A DNA stretch of 64,000 nucleotides from contig NZ_ASRY01000028.1 of assembly GCF_000520815.1 (NCBI RefSeq), forward strand, positions 1 through 64,000, given 5' to 3'. The stretch comes from Paenibacillus maysiensis. Lineage in GTDB: Bacteria; Bacillota; Bacilli; Paenibacillales; Paenibacillaceae. Each line of letters opens with the position of its first letter. The stretch's first letter is position 1. Under the pieces are notes generated by a model that worked only from the letters and a program-made list of their open reading frames with translations, was not told the DNA's origin and made no database searches. This document shows positions 5,703-14,664 of this stretch, piece by piece. Made by a program: the position numbers and the translations under genes.

Positions 5703-7940
5703 ATGAGATTTCAACGAGAGATACTGTTTCATTATCGAAGTCATTTTTCATTCATCACTAAGCTAGCGCTTCCGATTTCTTTTCTAGTTCTGCTGTGGAT
5801 GGCCTATGGCTCGTATATGGACGGAGAACGTACCGTAATTGAACAGCAGCAGCAGCAATTGCTAACGATTGCCAAGTTAAACAGCACGTCTATTGAATCC
5901 TTTTTCGACGAACAAATGCACACGCTGCAAATATTGACAGGAAACCGGGAGATGTCGCTCGCCATAGCAAATAAGAATGAAGCTGTGATTGACGAAAACC
6001 TATCTGCTTATTATGCCGCCAAAAAAGATAGCATCTATCGGATTAGCCAGGTGAACCTAGAGGGGAGAGTGGTACACACATTTCCCAAGCGCACACGTAG
6101 AGATGCGATTAAAGCCTATGAATTAATCAAGGATGATATACAAAGGGTGCTGCGAGAAAAAAAACCGTTCATCGCAAGTGCCAAGCTGGAGAGGCAAGGC
6201 AATTATATTGTGCATCTGTTTCAGCCTGTTTATCTCGACGGGAAATTTCAAGGTGCGCTTATCAGTGTGGTAAATCTAAACGCTGTGTATGAGAAGCTGT
6301 TGAAGCCGATTCGCGTGGGGACCAAGGGTTATATCCATGTCAAGGATCAGCAAGGCTACTATCTCATGCACCCGAGCGAAGAAAATATCGGGTTATCGCT
6401 ATCAGCGATTAAGGCTAAATACCCGGGGCTTGATTACCGCGACCTAGAGAAACTGTTCAAAATGCAGCTTACCCAGGAACAAGGCTCGGCTTTCTACAAT
6501 TCGTACTGGTGGGGTGACGAATTCTATACCAAGACGAAAAAGATCGAGGCATTTTCTCGTGTTCATCTCGGTGACTCGTTTTGGGTGGTTGCCGCCGCCA
6601 TGAACTACGATGATGTGAGAGAACCGATTGCACAAAATCGAATTAAAACCATTGAGATTTTTTCAATGATCGTCCTGACGTTGGCTTGTGCCGTTTATAT
6701 CATCATGAGGACGAAGAAAAATAAAGAGGCTCTGGAATACGAGACGAGGTATTTGCGGGAACTGAATAACAAAAACGAGCTGTTGAGAAAAAAGGATCTA
6801 CAATTGCAGCACTCGCAGAAGCTACAGTTGATCGGCACGATATCAGGGGAAATCGCCCACGATTTCAATAATTTGCTAACTCCCATCAGAGGCTATGCAG
6901 AAATCATGCTTAGCAGGATAGAACCTGCTGAAGAAATTTATGATTACGTCAGTGAGATTTATGATGCTTCCGAGAAAGCAAGATTGATAATCGAGGAAAT
7001 CCTGCTATTGAGCCGGCTGGAGAGTGGAAAGGTCAAGAAAAACGCTCCGGTCAAGGTTGAAGAACAGGTCGAAGAGGCACTGGGACTCGTAAAATCCTTC
7101 CTCTCGCCCAAAGTGAATGCTGTGTTCAAAAAACGGGTAGATTCAGCCGTTATTTTTGCAAATAAAGTACAGATTCATCAAGTCATTATGAACCTGTGCA
7201 ACAATGCCTATCAAGCAATGAAAACAATCGGTGGCGAACTAAAAATCATATTGGATACCTCTCCCTTGCAAGAGGTAAAAAAAATCCGCGAGAACGTCTT
7301 GGAAGTCAACGATTACGTTACTTTATCTGTCTCGGATACGGGTAGAGGGATGAGTGACGATACCTTGCAGAAAATCTTTGATCCTTTTTTCACAACCAAA
7401 CCGACAGGAGAGGGTACGGGGCTTGGATTGTATATCGTCCAAAGCATTCTCGAAAAACATCAAGGATTTATTACCGTGGATTCGGAACTGGGCAAGGGTA
7501 GCACGTTTACGGTGTATCTGCCGAAAACGGAGTTTGTAGCAAAAGAGACAGAGATAAATAAGAACCCTGTGTTTACTGAACAAAAGCGTATTCTTTTGGT
7601 CGATGATAAACAGCGCGTATTGAAAGCGATGAGAAGAGGACTGGAATCGTATGGTTTCCACGTTGAGACAGAATCAGACAGTGTGGAAGCATTGCAGCGG
7701 TTTGAAAAGTCTCCAAACCATTACGATCTGGTCATTACGGATCAGGCAATGCCTTATCTGACGGGTACGGAATTAGCTGAACGTATTAAGGTAATCAACC
7801 CAAGTATGAAGATCATCCTGATTACCGGCTATGTCGAGGATCATGTGGTGGCATACAAGGAGAGATTGATCATTGATGAATACATGTGTAAGCCTGTAGC
7901 AGGTTCAGATATGGCACAAATGATTTATAAGGTTCTGTAA
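5703..7940 (+). CDS. Hybrid sensor histidine kinase with extracellular Cache-type domain and C-terminal receiver
   Basis: A 745-residue membrane sensor: TM1 (~18-38), an extracytoplasmic double-Cache-like region (~45-305), TM2 (~315-335), a linker helix, a HisKA domain with His386 in IAHDFNNLL, an HATPase domain (N box NLCNNAYQAM, DTGRGM, GEGTGLGLYIV), and a receiver (~625-745) with Asp680 in VITDQAMP and Lys in CKP. Cache domains bind small organic acids, so citrate sensing is plausible from position. The H-D-F-N-N type kinase is commoner in Proteobacteria than Firmicutes. It ends in a receiver without a DNA-binding output, so it needs a partner; the OmpR regulator at 2801 is the only one nearby. 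Classical cit clusters use CitA/CitB instead. Confidence 0.85.
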   Translation: MRFQREILFHYRSHFSFITKLALPISFLVLLWMAYGSYMDGERTVIEQQQQQLLTIAKLNSTSIESFFDEQMHTLQILTGNREMSLAIANKNEAVIDENLSAYYAAKKDSIYRISQVNLEGRVVHTFPKRTRRDAIKAYELIKDDIQRVLREKKPFIASAKLERQGNYIVHLFQPVYLDGKFQGALISVVNLNAVYEKLLKPIRVGTKGYIHVKDQQGYYLMHPSEENIGLSLSAIKAKYPGLDYRDLEKLFKMQLTQEQGSAFYNSYWWGDEFYTKTKKIEAFSRVHLGDSFWVVAAAMNYDDVREPIAQNRIKTIEIFSMIVLTLACAVYIIMRTKKNKEALEYETRYLRELNNKNELLRKKDLQLQHSQKLQLIGTISGEIAHDFNNLLTPIRGYAEIMLSRIEPAEEIYDYVSEIYDASEKARLIIEEILLLSRLESGKVKKNAPVKVEEQVEEALGLVKSFLSPKVNAVFKKRVDSAVIFANKVQIHQVIMNLCNNAYQAMKTIGGELKIILDTSPLQEVKKIRENVLEVNDYVTLSVSDTGRGMSDDTLQKIFDPFFTTKPTGEGTGLGLYIVQSILEKHQGFITVDSELGKGSTFTVYLPKTEFVAKETEINKNPVFTEQKRILLVDDKQRVLKAMRRGLESYGFHVETESDSVEALQRFEKSPNHYDLVITDQAMPYLTGTELAERIKVINPSMKIILITGYVEDHVVAYKERLIIDEYMCKPVAGSDMAQMIYKVL

Positions 7941-7991
7941 TCCTTAAGATGGAGAGTATCTACCATCCAATTAGCAAAAGAGGTGTAGACA

Positions 7992-8285
7992 TTGATTATT
8001 CAGCAAGTAGGCATGGCCGGTACACTGGAATCAAGCGATATTACGATTTCCATTGAGCCGAACGGGACGAAAGGTATTGAAATCGAGTTGAAAAGTACCG
8101 TAGAGAATCAGTTTGGGAACCAGATTCGCAAAGTGATTCTCGAAACATTACAAGGAATGGGCATTGAGCATGCATATGTCCGCGCGAATGATAAAGGCGC
8201 ACTGGATTGCGCCATTAAGGCTAGAGTAATGACAGCCGTAAGCAGAGTGGTCGAGGGCGACTGCCGACCATGGGAGGCGGAATAG
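7992..8285 (+). CDS. citD: Citrate lyase gamma subunit (acyl carrier protein)
   Basis: A 97-residue protein of the normal CitD length. It carries the conserved AGTLESSD motif; Ser14 is the residue that bears the phosphoribosyl-dephospho-CoA prosthetic group in the studied enzymes. It swings the acetyl/citryl group between the CitF and CitE active sites. Translation starts at TTG, behind GAGGTG ~10 bases upstream; no in-frame ATG fits the family start. Its stop codon is directly followed by the citE ATG, so the subunits are probably translationally coupled. It is the first gene of the enzyme part of the operon, 51 bases after the sensor kinase. Confidence 0.95.
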   Translation: MIIQQVGMAGTLESSDITISIEPNGTKGIEIELKSTVENQFGNQIRKVILETLQGMGIEHAYVRANDKGALDCAIKARVMTAVSRVVEGDCRPWEAE

Positions 8286-9167
8286 ATGCAGAAACTGAGA
8301 AGGACCATGTTGTATGTTCCGGGGAATAACCCAGGGATGATCCGGGACGCCCATATCTATGGGGCAGATTCGATTATGATCGACCTTGAGGATTCCGTTT
8401 CCCTATACGAAAAAGATGCGGCGCGTTTGCTGGTTTACCAGGCTTTGAAAACCTTTGATTTCGGGGGAATTGAGGTACTGGTCAGGGTAAACCCACTCCA
8501 TACGCCGTATGGCAGAGACGATTTTGAAGCGATTGTACGAGCGAAGCCAACTGCCATTCGATTGCCGAAAACGGAGACCGCCGATGACGTGATTGAGGCG
8601 GATGAATTGATTACCGAAATTGAACAAAAGATCGGCATGGAGCATGGGACAATCAAGCTTTTTGCAGCGGTTGAGAGTGGCATGGGCGCATTGAATGCGG
8701 CGCAAATTGCGGTTGCCAGCAAGCGGCTTATCGGTATCGCCATCGGAGCGGAGGATTTTGTCACAGACCTGAAGACAACGCGCTCGCCAGAGGGCATTGA
8801 GCTATTGACAGCACGAAGCCTTATATTATTTGCGGCAAGAGCTGCTGGCATTGCTGCTGTCGATACAGTCTACTCGGATGTAAATAATGAGGAAGGCTTT
8901 GCCAACGAGGTGAAGCTGATCAAACAGCTAGGCTTTGATGGCAAATCTATTATTAACCCGCGTCAGATCGAGATTGTAAACCGTATCTATACGCCAACGG
9001 AAGCAGAGATCAAAAAATCAAAGCGGATCATTGAGGCCAGTCTCGAAGCGGAGGCAAAAGGCTCAGGTGTGATCAGTCTCGACGGTAAAATGATTGACCG
9101 TCCGATTGTAGAACGTGCGCGTAGAGTGCTTGACCTGGCGGAAGCGGCAAAAATAAACGTAGAGTAA
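8286..9167 (+). CDS. citE: Citrate lyase beta subunit (citryl-ACP lyase)
   Basis: A 293-residue member of the HpcH/HpaI aldolase superfamily. The family features are visible: RTMLYVPGNNPGM at the start, MIDLEDSVS with metal-binding acidic residues, VRVNP with the substrate Arg, AAVESGMGALNA, IGAEDFVTDL, and FDGKSIINPRQI. It cleaves citryl-ACP into acetyl-ACP and oxaloacetate in the cytosol. The ATG abuts the citD stop, with GGGAGG inside the citD end as ribosome site. Length is as expected and no key residue is missing. Confidence 0.95.
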   Translation: MQKLRRTMLYVPGNNPGMIRDAHIYGADSIMIDLEDSVSLYEKDAARLLVYQALKTFDFGGIEVLVRVNPLHTPYGRDDFEAIVRAKPTAIRLPKTETADDVIEADELITEIEQKIGMEHGTIKLFAAVESGMGALNAAQIAVASKRLIGIAIGAEDFVTDLKTTRSPEGIELLTARSLILFAARAAGIAAVDTVYSDVNNEEGFANEVKLIKQLGFDGKSIINPRQIEIVNRIYTPTEAEIKKSKRIIEASLEAEAKGSGVISLDGKMIDRPIVERARRVLDLAEAAKINVE

Positions 9168-9177
9168 GGTGAATGTT

Positions 9178-10737
9178 ATGCTAAACGGTGCTGGGAGAGA
9201 AATTCCTCTGGCTATTGAGGGACTTGATGCGATAACTCCCTTTGATCGCAAATCGACTTACGGGCAATTTAAAAATACAGAGCGGTTAAAAGACCGCCAG
9301 CAAAATCCTGCCAAAAACAAAATCATGGATTCGATGGAGAAAGCCATTGAAGCTACAGGCTTGCGTAATGGGATGACGATCTCGTTCCACCACCATTTCC
9401 GCAACGGGGACTTTATCTTGAATATGGTTATGGATAAAATCGCCAAAATGGGCATTCGTGATCTTGTCCTGGCAGCCAGCTCCTTGACGGATATTCATGC
9501 GCCGTTGGTAGAGCATGTGCGAAACGGTGTCATCCGCAGAATCGAGACCAGTGGCCTTAGAGGCGAGCTGGCTCAGGCATATTCCTACGGATGGTTTGAT
9601 ATTCCGGTGACGATTAACTCTCACGGTGGTCGCGCAAGAGCGATTGCATCAGGGGAATGTCCGATTGACGTAGCCTTTTTGGGCGCTCCTTCTTGCGATG
9701 CATACGGCAATGCAAACGGAACTTCCAGCGCAAACGAAGCTCCATCGGCATGCGGCTCCCTGGGTTATGCCATGGTAGATGCACGATATGCGCGCAATGT
9801 TGTGATGATCACTGACCATTTGGTCTCCTATCCGAACACTCCATTCGCCATTCCTGAAACCCAGGTGGATTATGTGGTCGTCGTGGATCGCATCGGTGAT
9901 CAGAAGGGGATTGTCTCAGGGGCTACCCGTTACACGAAGAATCCGAAGGAACTGTTAATTGCCAAAAACGCGGCAGATGTGATTGAAGCATCCGGATATT
10001 TCGTGGATGGATTCTCATTACAAACCGGCTCTGGAGGTGCTGCGCTTGCAACTACCAGATTTCTACGGGAAAAAATGCTTGCCGCCAATATCAAAGCAAG
10101 CTTTGCGCTGGGGGGTATTACCCAACAAATCGTTGACCTGCATGAAGAAGGTTTGATTGAAAAGCTTTTGGACGTGCAGAGCTTCGACCTGCGTGCCGTA
10201 GAATCGCTGAGAAAGAACAAATTCCATCAACAAATTTGTGCGGAATATTATGCAAGCCCTGAAAATATAGGCTGCGCTGCTCACCAACTGGATGTTGTTG
10301 TGCTGAGTGCGCTGGAGATTGATCTGAATTTTAATGTGAACGTAATTACCGGGTCCGATGGGGTCATCCGTGGAGCTTCCGGCGGACACTGCGACACGGC
10401 GGCAGGCGCTGCAGTATCTATCATCGTCGCTCCGCTGATTCGCGGAAGAATGCCTGCCATTCTTGATCGTGTAAATACCATTATCACACCAGGTCATACG
10501 GTTGACGTACTGGTTACCGATCAGGGCATCGCTGTGAACCCTCTCCGCCAGGATCTCCTGGCTAGCTTCAAAGCCGCCAAGCTCCCTGTCTTCACGATCG
10601 AAGAGTTGCAAGAGAAGGCTACGCGGATTGTCGGCAAACCAGAGCCGATTCAATGGGAAGATAAAATTGTGGGTGTTATCAAATATCGTGATGGTTCCGT
10701 AATTGATGTAATTCGTCAAGTGAAACAAGGACGCTAA
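9178..10737 (+). CDS. citF: Citrate lyase alpha subunit (citrate:acetyl-ACP transferase)
   Basis: About 519 residues, the normal size of CitF. It transfers the ACP arm from acetyl to citrate, so that CitE can cleave citryl-ACP. Typical stretches include SFHHHFRNGDFILNMVMDKI, SHGGRARAIASGECPIDVAFLGAPSCD and GSDGVIRGASGGHCDTAAGA. A GTG at 9169 is in frame, but it lies inside the AAGGTGA ribosome site that serves ATG 9178, so ATG is preferred. It follows citE after ten bases and completes the alpha-beta-gamma lyase complex. Confidence 0.95.
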   Translation: MLNGAGREIPLAIEGLDAITPFDRKSTYGQFKNTERLKDRQQNPAKNKIMDSMEKAIEATGLRNGMTISFHHHFRNGDFILNMVMDKIAKMGIRDLVLAASSLTDIHAPLVEHVRNGVIRRIETSGLRGELAQAYSYGWFDIPVTINSHGGRARAIASGECPIDVAFLGAPSCDAYGNANGTSSANEAPSACGSLGYAMVDARYARNVVMITDHLVSYPNTPFAIPETQVDYVVVVDRIGDQKGIVSGATRYTKNPKELLIAKNAADVIEASGYFVDGFSLQTGSGGAALATTRFLREKMLAANIKASFALGGITQQIVDLHEEGLIEKLLDVQSFDLRAVESLRKNKFHQQICAEYYASPENIGCAAHQLDVVVLSALEIDLNFNVNVITGSDGVIRGASGGHCDTAAGAAVSIIVAPLIRGRMPAILDRVNTIITPGHTVDVLVTDQGIAVNPLRQDLLASFKAAKLPVFTIEELQEKATRIVGKPEPIQWEDKIVGVIKYRDGSVIDVIRQVKQGR

Positions 10738-10762
10738 AATTATAAACCAAGAGGAGGAAGTA

Positions 10763-10795
10763 TTGAGCAGCTGCTCAGTACAAACAAACTTATGA
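10763..10795 (+). CDS. Possible 10-codon leader ORF coupled to the malic enzyme gene
   Basis: The only strong ribosome site before the malic enzyme (GAGGAGGAAG, 10751-10760) is 31 bases from its ATG. Two bases after it is TTG 10763, which opens a 10-codon frame (MSSCSVQTNL) whose TGA overlaps the malic enzyme ATG as ATGA. The frame includes the perfect palindrome GAGCAGCTGCTC (10765-10776). Spacing from the ribosome site is short, and an in-frame ATT at 10762 could alternatively extend the enzyme by ten residues. Expression is unproven. Confidence 0.3.
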   Translation: MSSCSVQTNL

Positions 10796-11964
10796 GTATA
10801 AAAGAAGCCGCCTTACAGGCACACCGCGTAAGAAACGGTAAGCTGGAAATTTCAGGGACAGTACCAGTCGTAAGTAAACAGGATTTAGCGATAGCTTATA
10901 CACCTGGCGTTGCCGAGCCATGCAAGGAAATCGCCAAAGATAAGAGCAAAGCCTATGAATACACGATTAAAGGGAGCACCGTGGCGATTCTGACGAATGG
11001 GACAGCAGTGCTGGGTCTGGGGGATATTGGCCCTGAGGCAGGGCTGCCTGTCATTGAGGGCAAGGCCTTGTTGCTCAAAGAATTTGGTGGGGTGAATGCG
11101 TTCCCTATCTGTATCGACAGCACGGATCCAGACGAGTTTGTGCGCACGGTTGAAGTGATCGCCCCAGGTTTTGGAGGCATTCATCTTGAAGACATCAAGG
11201 CGCCGGAATGTTTCTATATTGAAGACAAATTAAAAGAAAAACTGAACATTCCGGTTTATCATGATGATCAGCATGGAACGGCAGTTGCTGTGCTTGCAGG
11301 GTTATTTAATGCCTTGAAACTTGTGGGCAAAAAAATGGAGGATGTGCGCATCCTCATCAATGGAGCAGGAGCTTCGGGTATTGCCACCGCCAAGCTATTG
11401 CTTGTTGCAGGAGCGAAGCGTATCGTTCTCTGCGATATTGATGGTGCCTTGGTCGAAGGCGACACCTCTCTCAATGAACCTCAGCAGCAAATCGCCAAGC
11501 TGACGAATCGTGATCAAGAAACAGGCAGCCTTGCAGAAGTCATCAAAGGCAAGGACATCTTTATCGGCCTATCGGTTGCAGATGTGATGACAAAAGAAAT
11601 GGTACAAACCATGAGCAATGAAAGCATCATTTTTGCCCTTGCCAATCCGATTCCAGAAATTTTGCCGGAGGAAGCACACAAAGGCGGAGCAAGAATTGTT
11701 GCGACCGGCAGATCGGATTTTCACAACCAAATCAATAACCTGCTGGCATTCCCCGGTATTTTCAGAGGCGCGTTTGATGCCAAGGCCACGGACATCACGA
11801 TGGAAATGAAATTAGCGGCAGCCAGAAGCATCGCAGATCTGGTAACAGACGGGGAGCTTGATGATACCTATATCGTTCCAGATGCGATTGACAAAAGTGT
11901 AAGTGCAGCAGTTAGCAAAGCAGTAAAAATCGTCGCAGAACAAAGCGGTGTTGTAAGAAAATAA
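10792..11964 (+). CDS. Malic-enzyme-family protein, probable CitM-type oxaloacetate decarboxylase
   Basis: A 390-residue short-form NAD(P)-dependent malic enzyme. Visible features are AYTPGVAEPCKEI, the catalytic HLEDIKAPECF and VYHDDQHGTAVAVLAG stretches, and a Rossmann NGAGASGIATAKLL motif. The family oxidatively decarboxylates malate to pyruvate. In lactic acid bacteria the homologue CitM, placed within the cit operon, works mainly as a soluble oxaloacetate decarboxylase; this gene sits in the same position, between citF and citC. That makes pyruvate formation from lyase-derived oxaloacetate the likely job. No membrane-bound oxaloacetate decarboxylase genes are in the cluster. Start ATG gives the usual family N-terminus (MSIKEAALQAHR), though its ribosome site is remote. 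Confidence 0.9.
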   Translation: MSIKEAALQAHRVRNGKLEISGTVPVVSKQDLAIAYTPGVAEPCKEIAKDKSKAYEYTIKGSTVAILTNGTAVLGLGDIGPEAGLPVIEGKALLLKEFGGVNAFPICIDSTDPDEFVRTVEVIAPGFGGIHLEDIKAPECFYIEDKLKEKLNIPVYHDDQHGTAVAVLAGLFNALKLVGKKMEDVRILINGAGASGIATAKLLLVAGAKRIVLCDIDGALVEGDTSLNEPQQQIAKLTNRDQETGSLAEVIKGKDIFIGLSVADVMTKEMVQTMSNESIIFALANPIPEILPEEAHKGGARIVATGRSDFHNQINNLLAFPGIFRGAFDAKATDITMEMKLAAARSIADLVTDGELDDTYIVPDAIDKSVSAAVSKAVKIVAEQSGVVRK

Positions 11965-12006
11965 AGACATTGTCTTTTCAGAACAAATAAACAGGATGCG
12001 CATCCT
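11963..12006 (+). promoter_or_regulatory. Two palindromes in the malic enzyme-citC spacer
   Basis: AAAGACA-T-TGTCTTT (11963-11977) and the perfect 14-bp AGGATGCGCATCCT (11993-12006). The core GGATGCGC appears again at 12029. There is no T tract, so an mRNA-processing hairpin or operator is more likely than a terminator. Confidence 0.35.
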
Positions 12007-12079
12007 ATCCTTTCGCTTGCAGAGTGTGGGATGCGCCATTCTGCTTATTCTGACTCCATGCAGAAAAACGGTGATCATT

Positions 12080-13123
12080 ATGGCTATGTGGATGGAACAT
12101 TTGCGTGAAGAGATTTTAAATCCAACCTCTGAAGACGCTCAAAGAAGGCTTCGCGATTTCCTCAAGCGCCAAGGTCTTAGAATAGACCATCATATTGAAT
12201 ATACGATGGAAATTGTAGATGGCAGCGACATTGCCGCTACGGGTTCCTTTTCAGGTAGTGTACTGAAGTGCATTGCTGTGGATGAAGCTTATAAAGACCA
12301 GGGGCTATCGGCACAAATCGTTAGCCATTTAGTAAATGAAGAATACAGGCGGGGAAGGGCTCACCTGTTTATGTATACAAAACCAGTAAATAAACAAATT
12401 TTCAAGGATCTCGGCTTTTATCTAATTGTGGAGGAATCCTCCAAGGCTGTCTTGTTGGAAAACCGATGGGATGGTGTCCGGCAGTATCAGCAAGAGCTTT
12501 TGCAGGAATCGGGCGATCTCGTGCCTTCGGCTGCGATTGTCATGAACTGTAATCCATTCACACTTGGACATCTGCACTTAATCGAGCATGCAGCGGCGGC
12601 TTGGGAAAAGGTACATCTTTTTGTAGTTTGGGAGGACCGATCCATTTTTCCATCAGATGTCAGATATAGACTAGTGGAAGAAGGCGTGAGACATTTGGCC
12701 AATGTGATCGTGCACAAAGGCAAAGACTATATCATCTCGGGCGCAACGTTTCCTTCTTACTTCCTCAAAAATGATGAAGAGGCAGCAAGTACGCATATAT
12801 CACTAGATTTAAAAATATTTAGCCAGTATATAGCTCCGTTGCTAAATATTCAAAAACGGTATATCGGTCAGGAGCCAAGCTGTGTCTTGACCCGCAGGTA
12901 CAACACGATCATGAAAAAATTACTGCCTTCCGTTGGAATAGACATAGAGGAAATACCGCGACTGCTATGGGGAAGGGATGTCATCAGCGCCTCTGCGGTC
13001 CGTAAATATATCCGTCTGGGCCAAATGGATAAAGTGAAGCAGCTTGTACCGGACACGACCTATCAGTTTTTATTGTCAGTGGAAGCTGGAGAAATCATCA
13101 GGCGGATCAGGGAGATGTCATAA
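12080..13123 (+). CDS. citC: [Citrate (pro-3S)-lyase] ligase
   Basis: About 347 residues from ATG 12080, the usual CitC length; a longer frame opens at 11996 but its first 28 codons are unlike the family and overlap a palindrome. An N-terminal GNAT-like domain (~15-120) is followed by a nucleotidyltransferase domain with the (H/T)xGH-type motif MNCNPFTLGHLHLIE and the downstream ISASAVRKYI motif. CitC activates apo-lyase by acetylating the thiol of the CitD prosthetic group with ATP and acetate. It lies downstream of the structural genes together with citX and citG, which build the same cofactor. Confidence 0.93.
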   Translation: MAMWMEHLREEILNPTSEDAQRRLRDFLKRQGLRIDHHIEYTMEIVDGSDIAATGSFSGSVLKCIAVDEAYKDQGLSAQIVSHLVNEEYRRGRAHLFMYTKPVNKQIFKDLGFYLIVEESSKAVLLENRWDGVRQYQQELLQESGDLVPSAAIVMNCNPFTLGHLHLIEHAAAAWEKVHLFVVWEDRSIFPSDVRYRLVEEGVRHLANVIVHKGKDYIISGATFPSYFLKNDEEAASTHISLDLKIFSQYIAPLLNIQKRYIGQEPSCVLTRRYNTIMKKLLPSVGIDIEEIPRLLWGRDVISASAVRKYIRLGQMDKVKQLVPDTTYQFLLSVEAGEIIRRIREMS

Positions 13124-13124
13124 C

Positions 13125-13661
13125 ATGTATTCGTATGAGGTTACCCTTGAAGAAATGCTACAGGCACGCGAAAACCGGGCAGATAGACAAAGACAACTGA
13201 TCCGCAGGTACGCGGTACCTCTGATCAGCATGACGATCAATATCCCAGGACCACAGAAGTCCTCTCCAACAAGTAAATACGTTTTTCAAGAAGGCTATCG
13301 TATCTTGCTGAGTCAACTGGCGGTGAACCCAATGACACCGCTGCACAGTGAAGCGTATGATCTGCTAACAGGCCCAGAAGCATATGTTGCCGTTCAGGCA
13401 GACGCGCGAATATTGAAAAAGTTGGCTATTGCGATTGAAGATAGGCATCCACTAGGAAGATTATTGGATCTGGATGTGATTGGACCCAATGGAAGGGCAA
13501 TCTCCAGAGCTGAACTTGGCTTGGGCAAGCGAAAATGTCTCATGTGCGAGCAGGCTGCGCATGGTTGCGGACGGAGTAGAGCACATGCACTTCCCGAATT
13601 GCTGGAAGCTATCAAAGCACTGGTGGACAGTTATACGCGAAAGCATCAAGTAGTCAAATGA
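13125..13661 (+). CDS. citX: Apo-citrate lyase phosphoribosyl-dephospho-CoA transferase
   Basis: A 178-residue protein. Characteristic pieces are TINIPGPQKSS, NPMTPLHSEAYDLLTGPEAYVAV, HPLGRLLDLDVI and the Cys-containing KRKCLMCEQAAHGCGRSRAH. CitX transfers the phosphoribosyl-dephospho-CoA precursor to Ser14 of CitD. The start at ATG 13125 lies one base after the citC stop, behind GGGAGATG; the frame extends upstream to 13044 inside citC, but that part is not family-like. In some bacteria citX is fused to citG; here they are separate. Confidence 0.93.
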   Translation: MYSYEVTLEEMLQARENRADRQRQLIRRYAVPLISMTINIPGPQKSSPTSKYVFQEGYRILLSQLAVNPMTPLHSEAYDLLTGPEAYVAVQADARILKKLAIAIEDRHPLGRLLDLDVIGPNGRAISRAELGLGKRKCLMCEQAAHGCGRSRAHALPELLEAIKALVDSYTRKHQVVK

Positions 13662-13701
13662 GCATGATCGTTCATCTTCATTAAAAAATCAGGGAAGAAG
13701 G

Positions 13702-14601
13702 TTGTTGGTATGTATGATTGCAACAAGCTTATTATGTGAAAGCATTGGTCAACAAGCTGTCCTTGCGCTGCTAACAGAGGTCTCCGCCAGCCCAAAGCCG
13801 GGACTGGTAGATCGGTTTAATCGGGGTGCTCACAAGGATATGGACTTCTTTACGTTTATGTCTAGTGCGGTCGCACTTTCCGGCTATTTTGAAAGATGTA
13901 CACAGGCGGGAGGTTCGTTTCATGGAGAGGATCTTCGTATACTATTTGCGAATCTGCGCCCCTTGGGACAGGAAGCCGAACAGGCTATGTTTGCCGCATC
14001 AGGCGGGGTGAACACACATAAAGGTCTTATTTTTTCGCTAGGAATTATTTGTGCCGCCGCCGCGTATTGTTGTACGACACGAGCAGCTGCTAGCAGACTG
14101 GATGAACAAGTCATTTGTGAGACCATTGCTCAGATGACCAAAGGTTTATGTGCGAGTGAGCTTGCATCCCTGAAAAAATCAACAGGCTTAACGGTCGGCG
14201 AACGGTTGTATAAAGAGTGGGGCATGACGGGCATACGTGGCGAGGTGGAAGCGGGCTTTCCTACCGTACGAGAATCTGCTCTGCCCGTCTATCGTGAGTT
14301 GAAGTCATCGCAACGATACCATGTGAATGATATCTGTGTTCAAACCCTGTTACAACTGATGGTTGTCAACGAAGATACGAATGTCGTTGGTAGACACGAT
14401 AGGGAGATGCTAACCTATGTCCAGCAATATGCCAAGCAGGTGCTAGAGGCGGGCGGTATCTTGTCAGAGAGAGGTGTCGCCATGATTCATCAAATGAACG
14501 ATGATTTTGTGCAAAAAAATGTTAGTCCTGGTGGCTCCGCTGATTTACTGGCAGTCACAATCATGCTGGAATATTTATGTCTAGCGCCACCTGCAATATA
14601 A
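13702..14601 (+). CDS. citG: Triphosphoribosyl-dephospho-CoA synthase
   Basis: About 299 residues, normal for CitG. Family motifs are LTEVSASPKPGLVDRFNRGAH (substrate-binding region), GVNTHKGLIFSLG and NDDFVQKNVSPGGSADLLA. It makes 2'-(5''-triphosphoribosyl)-3'-dephospho-CoA from ATP and dephospho-CoA, the precursor that CitX attaches. Starts at TTG 13702, TTG 13705 or ATG 13714 are all in frame, with AGGGAAGAAGG upstream; I cannot decide between them. It is the last gene of the operon and is followed by a strong terminator. Confidence 0.92.
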   Translation: MLVCMIATSLLCESIGQQAVLALLTEVSASPKPGLVDRFNRGAHKDMDFFTFMSSAVALSGYFERCTQAGGSFHGEDLRILFANLRPLGQEAEQAMFAASGGVNTHKGLIFSLGIICAAAAYCCTTRAAASRLDEQVICETIAQMTKGLCASELASLKKSTGLTVGERLYKEWGMTGIRGEVEAGFPTVRESALPVYRELKSSQRYHVNDICVQTLLQLMVVNEDTNVVGRHDREMLTYVQQYAKQVLEAGGILSERGVAMIHQMNDDFVQKNVSPGGSADLLAVTIMLEYLCLAPPAI

Positions 14602-14664
14602 CGGCAATGCGGTTCGTAGACGACCCATTTTAATGAAGAAGGGCTGTCCACAAAGTGATATGTT

